DNA of 64,000 bases from Phoebastria nigripes. Taxonomy: Eukaryota; Chordata; Aves; Procellariiformes; Diomedeidae. Below the pieces are notes generated by a model that was not told the DNA's origin, did no database searches, and saw nothing but the letters and a program-made list of their open reading frames with translations. Position numbers and translations under genes: made by a program. The stretch spans positions 1,084,500 through 1,148,499 of the forward strand of contig JAYKAV010002932.1 in NCBI GenBank assembly GCA_035582835.1, given 5' to 3'. How positions within the stretch are numbered: position 1 is the first letter of the stretch; each line of letters begins with the position of its first letter. This document shows positions 52,001 through 62,300 of this stretch, piece by piece.

Positions 52001-55000
52001 GATTTCTGATAAGTTTACCAGGGTTATCCTTTCATTTTTCAATGCCCTTTGTTTCTTGCATTTTCCAGCCTGGAAATCTAGTTAACCCTAAATGTCACAG
52101 AAACAGTTCTGTCCAGGGGCTTTGTAACCACCTTCTGTCTATAAAACTTCCATTTGCGACCATCTTTGCCACAGCTCGGTGCTTGCTTAGCCCTGCACAG
52201 GATGCCTGCGGGAAGCTGCGCAGAGACCCAGCTGCCTTCACAGACAGTCTACGGACAGACAGAACGGTGAGCTGCCAAAATGGCACTGCACTGAAAAACA
52301 AAAACAAGACACTGAGCAGGTAACAACCCATCTACAGACACTGAGATTCAGATGGCACCTCCCTGCTGGCCAAGAACCACGGCTGGAGGAGCAAAACCTG
52401 CTGAAAAAAGGGCTTAAGACGCTGCCCGAAGCATCGCTGCCCACAGGGTCGAGGACAAGCACTTGTGGCACTGCATGGCTGCCTCCCACCTCCTCCCCTC
52501 TAGCGAAGCAGTGCAACGGCCAAGCGAGTGACCCTGGGCAACTCCTACGAGTCTCTTCAGTGAGAAAGCAGCCGGTGGGCGCGTGACAGGCGTCCTTTGG
52601 ACTCCTCCTACGCCAACCGCTCGGCTTCTCCAGCACTTGTCTGCCATCGATGCCCCTCTGGGCTTTACCACTGGCCTACGGTCCTCCTCCTGGTCCTCCA
52701 GCCTGGAGGACTGACTCCCAGCCCAGTTCTTGGGGCAGAGTATGGCTCTTGCTGCACAAAACACTGCCAAGGGCACTTCAGTCCCCATCGGCAGGACACG
52801 AGTGCCATGCAAGCTCTCCACCGCAGCCGAAATGCTGCTATACCCCAGCAGTGCCTGCAACTTACACGGAGTCTGCAACATCCCACGCTTACATACCTTC
52901 CCACACCCCAACGCGCTGAACCGACAGACAGGTACTTTGCCCAGACATCCCAACAAATACAACCCTGTATTTGTTTCAGCACTGACAAGCCTGATTTTTT
53001 GGCTGTCCCTGTCCACACGGTGCAAACAAGCCACAGCAAGTGACAGACCGCACAGGGCGACTAGGAAGGCGGATCTAAAGGACATACATTGACTGCAGCG
53101 ACTGTCACCATGTTGGAGCCATAAACCCGGAGCCACATTTCCTGCACAGCTCTCCAGAACTCAGCATAGTGCTCCATGCTCTTCCCGCACATCTCGGTGA
53201 TGTCCAGGCCAGATGAGAAGATTTTGGGGACGGCCTGGAATCGGGAAAATACAAACGTCACTGAGAGTCACTGCTCAGGGATGACCCTATAGCCCTCTAA
53301 CGCACTTGGCCTGGCAGCCTCAGGAAAGGGAAAACGATAATTAAATATGACATAAACCAGGGTCTTTTGGGGTTCTGAAACAATCTCCCCAGTGCTCCCA
53401 CAGCCTGGATCATCCCATTACCATGGCCTGCAGGGCTGGGACTCTTTGCTTGCAGCATGATTTCTCATTATCAGGGTCCCTGTGCAGGTACATCAGCCAT
53501 GCAGCACAAAACCTGTCCTGTTGCATTCCCAGGCACCACCTCGTACCCACATCACATCTGAAAATAAACACTGGCTTCCCCTAGCAGCTCCCTCCAGGCA
53601 GTTCAAGAGATCTCAAGTTTGCAGATAAGCAGCTTTGATTTTAATGACAAATGACAATACTTGGTTGTTATTCTTCAGCTAGAAAAGGGCAGGGAAGAAA
53701 GAGCACGGCTCTTCTAAGAACCCCCTCCCCTCTTTCCGCAGCTGATCAAAGCTACCTCCTGGCCCTCCCACGCCAGTGACCAGGGAGCCAAGAGACCAAA
53801 CACGAGCATGGGAATGGCACCCATGCCTGCCAAATTGCCCTGCAGCTCACACCTCAAGCTCAGGACAACACATACGGATGTCAAGATCACGCCACGGCAG
53901 GCCCGGTCATTCTCCAGCTTCTCCAGGCTTATGCAAAGCTCGGTGATGAAGTCCAGGCTGAGGCTGTTGACCGGGGGGCTCTTGAGCTTCATCATCGCGA
54001 CGCCTGTGCCATGGTAAACACAGAGACATCAGAACCCCCCACCACAGCAGCACGCACTGCCTTGCCCAAGGGAGCTTCACCCACCTCCCTGTTTCCTTGC
54101 TCACCCAGATTGTGTCTTTCCACTCCTGGCTCTTCAAAAAGCCCCCAGAGTGGTGGGGCCAAGAGCAGGGCCCTGCCTTTGCCCAGATCTGCCTGCAAGC
54201 TGGGCTTGCTCAGCCAGCGGTGAACCTGGAGCATGAATGAGCATGCGTGCGGTGGTGCACCATGTGTCCCAAAGACCAGCCACCTTCGGGGTCACGCTGC
54301 CCGACCGTTCCCTTCTCTCTGGGCTCACTGGATAAGGCCAAGCCTCCAGCTTCTATCACAGCAAACATCCCATGCCCAGGGGATCACACACCTTTCTGAG
54401 CCTGCCAGCCAGCACCGCGGGAAGGACTCTGAGCCCTTTTCTNCTCCCAAACGGCACTACCCTACCCCAAAAGGTTCTCACCGAGTGCTTAGTCTGGGTG
54501 CTGCAGCCATGCCCAGCTGGGGACAGCGTGAGGATGCACCCAGGGGCCTGGCAGCCAAAGGCAGGCCCTGGGAAGCCTCAAGAAGAGGCACCCTTTGCTC
54601 GGTGTGGGGACGTGGCCCCGTGACAGCTATTCCTGGCAGCCAGGACACAGAAATCCCCAACAGCTGCTCCCTGAAAGAGCACTGCCACTCCACCAGGTCC
54701 CCAAAGCAGGGACCCCGCAGAGGGGACAACGCATGGGCAGGGGACAGGGCATGAGGTCTGCCCACGGTGACAGCAGGTGCCCAGGTGCCACCCAAGCAGC
54801 ACCCAGCCCAACAACTGGTGAGACTCCCATCCCCAAACACTTCTCTCTGAGGGTCCTACGCAGCTGAAGCTGGAACATCTGGGGCTTTGGTGGCTTTCCA
54901 TGCCCAGGGCCACATGTGCTGTGGGGCAGGCACGGAAGGGACCCTGCCTGTGCCCCACAATGCCCTGTGGGTTGAGGGTGACACTGCAGAGGTGCCATGC

Positions 55001-55621
55001 GCTGTACCTGAGCTCTCGTCCAGCTCCACCAGGATCTTGTTGTTGCTGAAGGCACGACATGGGGCGAGCGGGAGGCCGGGGGGCTGCCGGGTGGCTCTGC
55101 CCCACGCCAGCGGCCAGCGGCAGAGGGGCAGCACACCTGGGGGACAGAAGCAGGTAGGGCCGGGCAGGGCACAGCCCCCACGGGTGTGGGGTGTGCTCCC
55201 TAAAACTGCTCTGCACGGACAGGGTGGGACACGGGGGACACCGTGACCCACTGAGGGAAGACATAGGGACACCCGGACCCACAACGGGCGACACCCTGAC
55301 CCACTGAAGGAGGGTGCGGGGACACCCCGACCCACGGTGGGGGGACACGGGGGACATCCTGACCCACTGAGGGAGGACACGGGGACACCCTGACCCACGG
55401 TGGGGGGACACGGGGGACACCCTGACCCACTGAGGGAGGACACGGGGACACCCTGACCACGGCGCGGGGACACAGGGTGGGGCCGTGGGGACGCCCCCAC
55501 TCGCGTCGGGGGGCACGGGGAGACGCTGACCCCCAGAGGAGGGACACGGAGCCACCCCGCCCGCGGGGCCGGGCGCACCTGACCGGGCGATCCGGCGGGC
55601 GAGACTCGGCAGCGCCGCCAT
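49076..55621 (-). CDS. ECI1: ECI1, mitochondrial enoyl-CoA delta isomerase 1
   Basis: Crotonase-family enzyme of the mitochondrial matrix that converts 3-enoyl-CoA to trans-2-enoyl-CoA during beta-oxidation of unsaturated fatty acids. Coding exons in transcript order: 55621-55579, 55136-55008, 54003-53876, 53234-53088, 51845-51724, 51039-50861, 49242-49076; 915 nt, 304 residues (human 302). The Arg-rich N-terminus (MAALPSLARRIARSG...) is a mitochondrial presequence. Recognisable blocks are KSPPVNSLSLDFITEL, SSGLDITEMCG, the oxyanion-hole region SSPAGGC, and GLNEAQLGIVAPFW with the catalytic Glu at residue 180. The C-terminus ends MLKKKKS. I chose the ATG at 55621, in the context aagATGg; an in-frame ATG four codons upstream (55633) is the alternative. 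Ambiguous bases lie at 50862 and 51021. Confidence 0.95.
55215..55470 (-). repeat. Minisatellite in ECI1 intron 1, unit about 65 bases
   Basis: About four copies of a unit containing gacaccctgacccacggtg and gacccactgagggaggacac on the + strand; two neighbouring copies are nearly identical, which suggests recent expansion. It lies between exon 1 (ending 55579) and exon 2 (starting 55136). Confidence 0.85.
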
Positions 55622-55800
55622 CTTCTGCCACATGGGTCAAGGGTACGGGGCGGGGCCTCGGCCGCGCGTCACCGCCCCGCCCGGCCCGGCAGGACACGCC
55701 CCCAGCGGCAAGCGGCGCCCCCGACTGGAAGCCCCGCCCCCGGGCCTGAAGCTCCGCCTACGGTCGGCGCTGTAGCGCGCACGTGCTGCCGCCCCGTGGT
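55480..55800 (-). promoter_or_regulatory. CpG-island promoter of ECI1
   Basis: GC-rich, CpG-dense sequence over the first exon and about 180 bases upstream, with several GC boxes (ggggcggggc at about 55646, and ccgcccc motifs). No TATA box. A direct-repeat-like element GGGTCA-A-GGGTAC on the + strand at 55634-55646 resembles a DR1 nuclear receptor site. Confidence 0.6.
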
Positions 55801-55809
55801 GGCCCGCGC

Positions 55810-56340
55810 GCTCCAGGCTGCCTGCACCGTCCTGCCCTGCCTGCACCGTCCTGCCTGCACCGTCCTGCCTGGCCCGCCCCGTCCTGCCTGCACCGTCCTG
55901 CCTGCACCATCGTGCCCTGCCTGCACCGTCCTGCCTGCACCGTCCTGCCCTGCCTGCCTGCCCCGTCCTGCCTGCCCCGTCCTGCCCTGCCTGCCCCGTC
56001 CTGCCCTGCCCTGCCTGCACCGTCCTGCCTGCCCTGCCTGCACCGTCCTGCCCTGCCTGCACCATCCTGCCCTGCCTGCCCTGCCTGCACTGTCCTACCT
56101 GCCCTGTCCTGCCCTGCCTGCACCATCCTGCCCTGTCTGCACCGTCCTGCCCTGCCCTGCCTGCCCTGCCCTGCCCACACCGTCCTGCCCTGCCTGCACC
56201 ATCCTGCCCTGCCCTGCCTGCCCTGCCCTGCCTGCACGGTCCTGCCCTGCCTGCACCGTCCTACCTGCCCTGACTGCACTGTCCTGCCCTGTCCTGCCCT
56301 GCCTGCACCGTCCTACCTGCCCTGCCCTGCCTGCACCCTG
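55810..56340 (+). repeat. CCTGC-rich minisatellite between ECI1 and PTX4
   Basis: About 530 bases composed almost only of permutations of cctgc, cctgcaccgt and cctgccctg, with higher-order units of roughly 14-24 bases (ctgcaccgtcctgccctgc theme). The + strand is nearly free of G outside gc steps. Several frames stay open on both strands as a result of composition; none is a protein gene. Confidence 0.9.
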
Positions 56341-56669
56341 CACTGCATCCAGCGTTTCAGCCTGAGACTCCCCACCCTGCTGCCCTCCAGGAGCTGCCCT
56401 GCACAACTGGGTCTCCCCCACACCTTCCTCCACTCCCTGCCTGGCCCCTGACCCGGGCAGCCGGAGCCCCGGGGAGCTCCTGGGCCGGGGCCAACCGCCC
56501 CCACAGAGTGCCTGGCCCAGCGCCGCGGGGCTGGGAGCCCCGGTGCTGGCGGCTGCTGGGGCGCGCCAGCGGTGGCTGCAGATCTCATCACCGTGGAGGC
56601 TGCCCCGGAGGGACACCGCGGGGGCCAGGGCTGGCCCTGCCGTGCAGGCAGAAAGCGTCCGGCAGCGGC

Positions 56670-58190
56670 ATGGCGGGGATGGTGCTGCCCCTCTGCCTGC
56701 TCCTCGCTGCTGCCCTGTGGGGTGGCCTGACCCAGGTGCCAGGGCCTGGGGCCCGCCCCGGCCCCCTGCTCCTGCGGCTGCGGCGGCTGGAGGAGCAGGT
56801 GGGTGCCCGGGGCGGGGAGGGGGCACAGCCCAGGGAGGCACTCAGCATTTCAGGCCGGGCTGGGGGTTGGCGGTGCCACAGGGGCCCAGCATGGGGATGT
56901 AGGTTCACCCCACCTCGCCCCGCTCCCTTGCAGTTTCACCGGCTCCAGGAGGTGACGCTGAGCCATCTCCAGAGCATCGCCAGGAACTACAACATCTCCT
57001 ACAACATCGATGGACGCTTCCGGGCGCTGGCGGAGCAGGCGGAGGCGGCCACTGCTGCCCAGGCCGCCCTGGGTGCTGAGCTGGCCCGCCTGGCCACCGC
57101 CGGCCGGCGGCTGCACCGCAGGCTGAAGTGGCTGGAGAGGACAGTGGGTGCCCTGAGCCTGCTGCACTGCCCACTCACCCCCCCACCGGGTGCACTGGTG
57201 GAGGCTGGCACCAAGCCGCATGGTCTGCCGGACGCTGCCCGGAGCTGGGGCAGCCAGCTGGAGCGGGAGCCACAGGGCTGGGTGGCCTCCAGCACGCTCA
57301 GCCCTCGGCGCCCAAAGGCGAGGCGGTGGCAGCAACGCCGGCAGGAGGAAGGGCACTGGCTGCCAGCCAATGCCGGTCCCGGTGGAGCGCCTGGGGAGGA
57401 CGTGGAGCCCCCTCGCGACGCAGCACCAGGAGCCCAAGCCGTGGCACTGGTGCTCCCCACCATGACCGTGGTCCCCCAGGAGCAGCCGCCAGCCCCCCAG
57501 CAGCCAGGAGAGGGTAGGTACGGGCCCCCTGCCCCAGCGCCCACCTCCCCAGCCTGCCGCACTGGTGCCGTCCTGCTCTTCCCCAACACCTCTGCTGAGC
57601 GCGTGGCCATCCTGGGGCCAGGGCCGCTCCAGGGGCTGCGGGCGCTGTCGCTCTGTGCCTGGCTGGCCACCCCAGCCCCCCGCCTCGGTGCCCTCCTCTC
57701 CTATGCCACCGAGGACGGCGGCAGCAAGCTGGCCGTGCATGGCCGTGGTGGGGATCTCCCCAGCTTCGCACACTTCGTCATCGGGGACAGGGAGTTTCGG
57801 GAGCTCCCGGTGACACCACTCCTGGACGGCGAGTGGCACCACCTCTGCCTCACCTGGTCCTCTGGCCAGGGCCAGTACCACTTCTATGTGGACAGGCGGC
57901 TGCTGGCAGCCGGCTCTGGCCTCCGGCAGGGCTATGAAATTCCCGCTGGTGGCTCGCTGGTGCTGGGCCAGGAACAGGACCACCCCGGCGGGGGCTTCGG
58001 CACTGCGGAAGCCTTCGTGGGTCACCTGGCTGACTTGGCCCTCTGGAGCAGGGCTCTCCTGCCCGGGGAGGTGGCCAGCATGGCAACTGGCGGGGGTCTG
58101 CCCCATGGCCCTCTCCTCACNCTGGCTGATGCCTCCCTGCAGGGCGGGGTGCGGAGGGTGGCGTGCCCCTGCCTCCGGCACTGCCTGTGA
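56670..58190 (+). CDS. PTX4: PTX4, pentraxin 4
   Basis: Secreted long pentraxin of unclear function. Exon 1 is 56670-56798 (43 residues including a signal peptide, MAGMVLPLCLLLAAALWGG). Exon 2 is 56934-58190 (418 residues), joined by a gtgggt/cccttgcag intron; total 461 residues, against about 478 in human. Residues 44-110 are predicted coiled coil (FHRLQEVTLSHLQSIARNYN). A long low-complexity linker follows, then a C-terminal pentraxin domain beginning CRTGAVLLFPN. The domain carries the pentraxin signature HLCLTWSS and the calcium-site block LGQEQDHPGGGF. It ends CPCLRHCL. A 39-base stretch at 57514-57552 has gt and ag ends but is too short to be a normal intron, and I kept it as coding. 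One ambiguous base at 58121. Its position next to CLCN7 matches human. Confidence 0.92.
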   Translation: MAGMVLPLCLLLAAALWGGLTQVPGPGARPGPLLLRLRRLEEQVGARGGEGAQPREALSISGRAGGWRCHRGPAWGCRFTPPRPAPLQFHRLQEVTLSHLQSIARNYNISYNIDGRFRALAEQAEAATAAQAALGAELARLATAGRRLHRRLKWLERTVGALSLLHCPLTPPPGALVEAGTKPHGLPDAARSWGSQLEREPQGWVASSTLSPRRPKARRWQQRRQEEGHWLPANAGPGGAPGEDVEPPRDAAPGAQAVALVLPTMTVVPQEQPPAPQQPGEGRYGPPAPAPTSPACRTGAVLLFPNTSAERVAILGPGPLQGLRALSLCAWLATPAPRLGALLSYATEDGGSKLAVHGRGGDLPSFAHFVIGDREFRELPVTPLLDGEWHHLCLTWSSGQGQYHFYVDRRLLAAGSGLRQGYEIPAGGSLVLGQEQDHPGGGFGTAEAFVGHLADLALWSRALLPGEVASMATGGGLPHGPLLXLADASLQGGVRRVACPCLRHCL

Positions 58191-58454
58191 TGAGCCGGGC
58201 AGTAGGAACGGTGCCGGCTCCTGGTGGTCAGGGCTGGCTTGCAGTGCCTGGCTGGCATGAGCCGCGTCCTCCCAGGGTGACGGGACACCAGGTGGAGGGA
58301 GCTTCTCAGGACCGGGACTACCGGAGGTNGGGAAAAGGAAAAGGGGTTTTGACAGCCAAGGTACAGCAGAAGTGGGACCCGGTCCTGGGGCCTGTCCCAA
58401 AGCCGGGAGGTCGTCAGCTCCTGCCCCCAGGGGATGTACAGCCCTGTCGTTCCT

Positions 58455-58460
58455 ATTAAA
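58455..58460 (+). terminator. Candidate PTX4 polyadenylation signal
   Basis: ATTAAA 265 bases after the PTX4 stop codon; no earlier signal on this strand. The next gene, CLCN7, starts about 0.8 kb downstream in the same direction. The stretch 58461-59100 shows no exon. Confidence 0.55.
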
Positions 58461-59118
58461 ATGCTCTGGCCAGAGAGGAAACTCTTTGTGATCTCGCTCT
58501 TCACTGTAAAGCTTGGTGCCACTTACAGCCAGGCAGGAGCTGCTCAGCACAGGCAGCAGGGAGGCCTGGGCTGGGTGACGTGCAGGCCCTTGCTGCGGGT
58601 CCCCTGCCACCGTCGGCGTCTGCCACTGAGTCAGACCCGGGGGGAAGTTGTAGCATGGAAAAGCCCATGACCGGGAGTGAGCCAGAGGTGCCAGAGCAGG
58701 TGCCGTCTGTCCCGTGTGCCCGGCCCCCTGCCGGAGGGGCTCCTCGGATGGTGCCGAGCTTTGGGCCGAGCTGTGCTGCTGCAGGGGGCTTGGGTGATGC
58801 ACACAAAACGCTCCCACGAAATTCTCTGCCTGGAGAGTAGGAGCAGCGCNGGCTCTGGCTGCTCCCCGAGCCCCNTGTTCCCCGGGGGGCAGCGGGGCCT
58901 TGCTGCTGACAGCCGCAGGGTGTGCCTGGGCCTGGCGTGGGCCAAGGCCTTGCAGCGGCCCTGCAGCCTCCTGGGCTGCCGTCACTGCTATCACCGCTGT
59001 CACGCCCGCGTCAGGCCCCAGCGCGGCTGGGTCCGTCCCCGGAGGCGGCTGCGGGACAGGCCGGGGCCGGGCTCTGGCCCCTTCTCCGGGGAAGGGGCGC
59101 GGGGGGCCTACAGGTGGG

Positions 59119-59137
59119 ACTACAACTCCCATGGTGC
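59119..59137 (+). promoter_or_regulatory. ZNF143-like site in the CLCN7 promoter
   Basis: The sequence actacaactcccatggtgc matches the long ZNF143/THAP11-type promoter element (core ACTACAA-TCCCA), 120 bases upstream of the CLCN7 ATG. The motif is quoted from general knowledge; a position-weight scan was not run. Confidence 0.65.
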
Positions 59138-59173
59138 CGCGGGGCAGGGCGGCCCCCGCCGCCGCCGTAGCGC

Positions 59174-59208
59174 TCACGTGAGGGCGGCGGCCCGGCGGTC
59201 ACATGACC
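59174..59208 (+). promoter_or_regulatory. Paired CLEAR-type E-boxes of CLCN7
   Basis: TCACGTGA at 59174-59181 and TCACATGA at 59199-59206, both 50-85 bases upstream of the ATG. TCACGTGA is the core of the CLEAR element bound by TFEB/MITF factors, and CLCN7 is a known CLEAR-network lysosomal gene in human. Binding here is inference. Confidence 0.65.
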
Positions 59209-59256
59209 AGCCGGTGAGGCAGGGGCCGGCGGAGGTGCGCGCTGCCGCCGCCCCGC

Positions 59257-59388
59257 ATGGCCAACGTCGCCAAGAAGGTGTCCTGGTCCGGCCGCGACCG
59301 CGACGACGACGACGAGGACGGGCGCGCGGGCGAGACCACCCCGCTGCTCAACGGCACCGGCCCCGGGGCGGCGGGCGGCGCCCGGCAA
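59257..59388 (+). CDS. CLCN7: CLCN7, coding exon 1 (3' partial)
   Basis: Lysosomal and osteoclast ruffled-border 2Cl-/H+ exchanger, partnered by OSTM1. Only the first coding exon is in the window: 44 residues from [20 protein letters not shown] to GGARQ, ending CAA before gtgggt. The start matches the vertebrate N-terminus ([17 protein letters not shown]). An acidic-dileucine sorting motif ETTPLL, followed by NG, is visible and fits the AP-dependent lysosomal targeting signals of the family. The N-terminus is cytosolic; transmembrane helices are encoded by later exons beyond the right edge. It lies about 0.8 kb downstream of PTX4 on the same strand. I searched the remaining 4.6 kb for the next exon (SSVELDDE-like) and did not find it. 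Confidence 0.93.
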
Positions 59389-62300
59389 GTGGGTACCGGC
59401 ACCGGCGGGGGTACCGGCGCACCGGGGGTGGCTCTGCCCCGTCCCGGGCCTCCCTGCGCCGGGACGTCGCCGGAGGGGGGCCGGGGGTTGGGGTCGTGTC
59501 CGCGTCCCCCTCCCCTGTAGCGTTTAACCGTGTTCGTTGCCCCGGGGCTGGGCGGGGGTTGCCGGCAGGGAGCTGCGGGGTGCCGGGGCTCTGCTCCGTG
59601 AGCAGCTCCGGGGGGAGTTCGGGCTCCCTCTGGGCTCCCCCAAGCCAGGGAGCCCGGGGAAAGCAGAACCTGGCAGGGCCCGGCGTGGGGAGAAGCCGGG
59701 AGGGAGCCACGGCCGGGGCATGGGGCCCTCGGGTCACTCGTGGGGGAAAATCTGAGCGTGGGGACTGACTCACCACCCAGCGCCCGCTGTACAGCAGGGC
59801 GGTCCCGCCACGGCCGGCTCCCATCACGAGGTGCCGGCACACAGCGATGCCGGTGCCCTGCCGGGACCCCGCTGCAGCTCTGCGGGGCCGGCCCTGCCCG
59901 CTCCTCAGCCCTGGGTGCAGCCGAGCAGCTGAGAGGGTCCCTGCCCACAGGACCCCGCGCTGAGCAGGGACCTGCTCCTCCCTGCTGGGGCTGCCCGCTT
60001 CATTTCTACTAAAAACGTCGTTCTGTGAGGGAGCCCGTTGCCTGGCACGCGGCTGCTGCCCAAACCAACAGGTCGGGCTCAAACACGAGAGNGTCTAACG
60101 CTGGCGTGGTGGTGGACGTCGTGCAGTACGCATGGAACCACGCTGGCAAAAAGCAAGTCCACGGTGGGACCTATCACAAACACAGGAAGGCCAATTCCTT
60201 CCTACAAATTAATTTTGGGTAATTAACTGAAGAGAGACTTCTCTCCGGTGTACCCGGAGGCTGTGACTCGGGCAGTCTGCCCAGCAGTCTCTCCTCCACA
60301 TGAAGCGTGCCGTGGCTCTGGCCAGGGCACTCGGTGCCTGTTACAGAGCGAAGCTGTGGCTGGGCGAGGGCTGTGGTCAGGCTGGGTCTACAGGCCGCTT
60401 CTGTGCCAGCGCCGGGTGGGAGAGGAGCTGCCTCCNGGTGACGTCCTCGAATTTCCTATGAAGAGTTTGCTGGGAGACCTGAGCTTGGAGGAGGAGTGGC
60501 ACCAGCCTTTGGCAGCTGTTAGCAGGGACGTCTCGCTGAGCACGATTCTGTGCTGCCCTACTCCTGGGCAAGTCAGAACAGCAGGCTAATTAGAGGGAAA
60601 TGTAGGGTTCGTTAGGCTGGAAGTGCCTAGCGTGGTGCTGCGGGAGCAGGGCACGGCGGCTGGAAGGAGTCGCATGCGCCGTTGCAGCTGTTCTGGTGTG
60701 AAAATAAAAATAATCTTCCCAGCCGGTATGATAGGATCCTGTGTATTTACAGCATGGGTTGTCTTTAAAGACCACGTGGTGAATTCTGCAGGTCTGAAGG
60801 GTGTTAAAATAGGGATTAACCAGATCTCGTGGCTGGGTCAGTTAGGAAGGGGTTTTCCTGGTGGCTCAGNAGAAATGCCTGAGCCCCCCTACAGCAGGGC
60901 CGGTCAGTGGTGGAGACCCGGCCCTGCCGATCCAATTTATTGTCACCGTGTCCCTTCGCAGTGCGGACAGCTCAGGCCCCAGCTGGTGACAAGGCGCTAT
61001 GTGGTGTTTTTTGCTTAGCAAAGGAGGAGAGCGAGTACCTTGCCGGAGCTCCGAACCCATGGCTGCCTGGACCGTGCGTGCCCCTGGCAGCGGTACCGAC
61101 CTGGCAGTGGAAGCTTGGTTGTCACCATAGCGCTGGGGTTGTCTTTCAGTGTAGGGCAGCTGCTTCTCTCCTTCGGACGGTCCTTTCACCTAGATGCTGT
61201 ATAGTCGTATAGATTGAAGTGGGAAGGCAGGACAGCTTTGGCAGAGAAACAGAGACACAGGAGACTTAAACTTGGGTTGTGGTAATGCAATAAAAATGTC
61301 CCCAGCAGAGTTTCTTCCCTTTCTAATGTGCTTGTTTAATGGAAATGAAAGTGATCTGAAAGTAACAAAAGGAAACACGGGTCTATAGTTCCCCGGCTGA
61401 CTGCTGCGAGAGACTGAGATGGAGTGCTTGTGGGCGGGAGGTGAGGAGGGGCTGGATAAACACGCCTGTGACCACAGAGGGGATGCTACAGGGCTGTGCC
61501 TGAGGTCTTCTCTGGTTTTGGGGCCAGCTGAGCGCTGCTCTAGAGCTGACTGAGCCTTCGTCCTCTCACCAGCACTTTCTAGTGCCTCGAGTATATCAAG
61601 AAGTGAAAGGCTGCCTGTGCGTCTGAACATCATGCCTGCCGCGGGCTGCCCCTTTCCCGCGTTCTCGAGCCATGCGTGTCGGTTCTTAGGCTGAAAAGTA
61701 GGTGGACAATTTTAGTAAGAGCAGCCAATTTCCATCATTAAGCATCTTCCGAAAAAGAACGCTTCTCCTTTGCTACCCATCGAAGATATGCTCTGGGTTT
61801 GTGCTAAAATGCCTTGACTTTGGGATTGGTATAATGCTCTGGCTCCAGAGGGTGCCTGGAACAGGGGGTGTGGGCAGGGGGGACACCAAAATGAGGACCA
61901 GGCTGCTGGGTGGCTCGTCCTTCTTAACCCCTGTGTGTTTATTCTGCATCTCTAGGTGTTGTTGGTCTCGTTTTCTTTAACTTCAAGTATGGGGTGCAAA
62001 ATGCAGCCTTTGTGGCCGGGTGGCAGTGCCGGAGGGCTGCCGCGCTTGCTGCAATTGGAAAATCTTGGTGGGGGGGAGGGAGAAAAAGAGAAGTCTGCTG
62101 GGTGAGCCCTGATTCCTGGCAGATGGGCTGCAGGTTGCACATCCCCTGGGTGCCGGCAGAGAGGCTGCCTGTCCCCACGCGCCCGCTGCCGGGAGCCTGG
62201 AACTGGCCTCCCCGGAAAGCCGCTGCCCTTGGGTGGTGGCAGGAGCTTCCCCAGGCAGAGGGGTTTTAGCAAGTCCAGTCCCTTCTGCTGGGTGCTTGCA

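Noticed and set aside
55637..56841. Several long frames with repeated QAGQDGAGR or CTVLPCLH motifs on both strands
   Set aside because: These are translations of the CCTGC minisatellite in several frames, not a collagen-like or repeat protein gene.
56850..59177. 775-codon minus-strand frame opposite PTX4
   Set aside because: It is antisense to the well-supported PTX4 exon and to the CLCN7 promoter; open because of high GC. No domain is recognisable.
61190..61633. 147-codon minus-strand frame in CLCN7 intron 1
   Set aside because: No homology recognised, no promoter or CpG context, and composition like surrounding intron.
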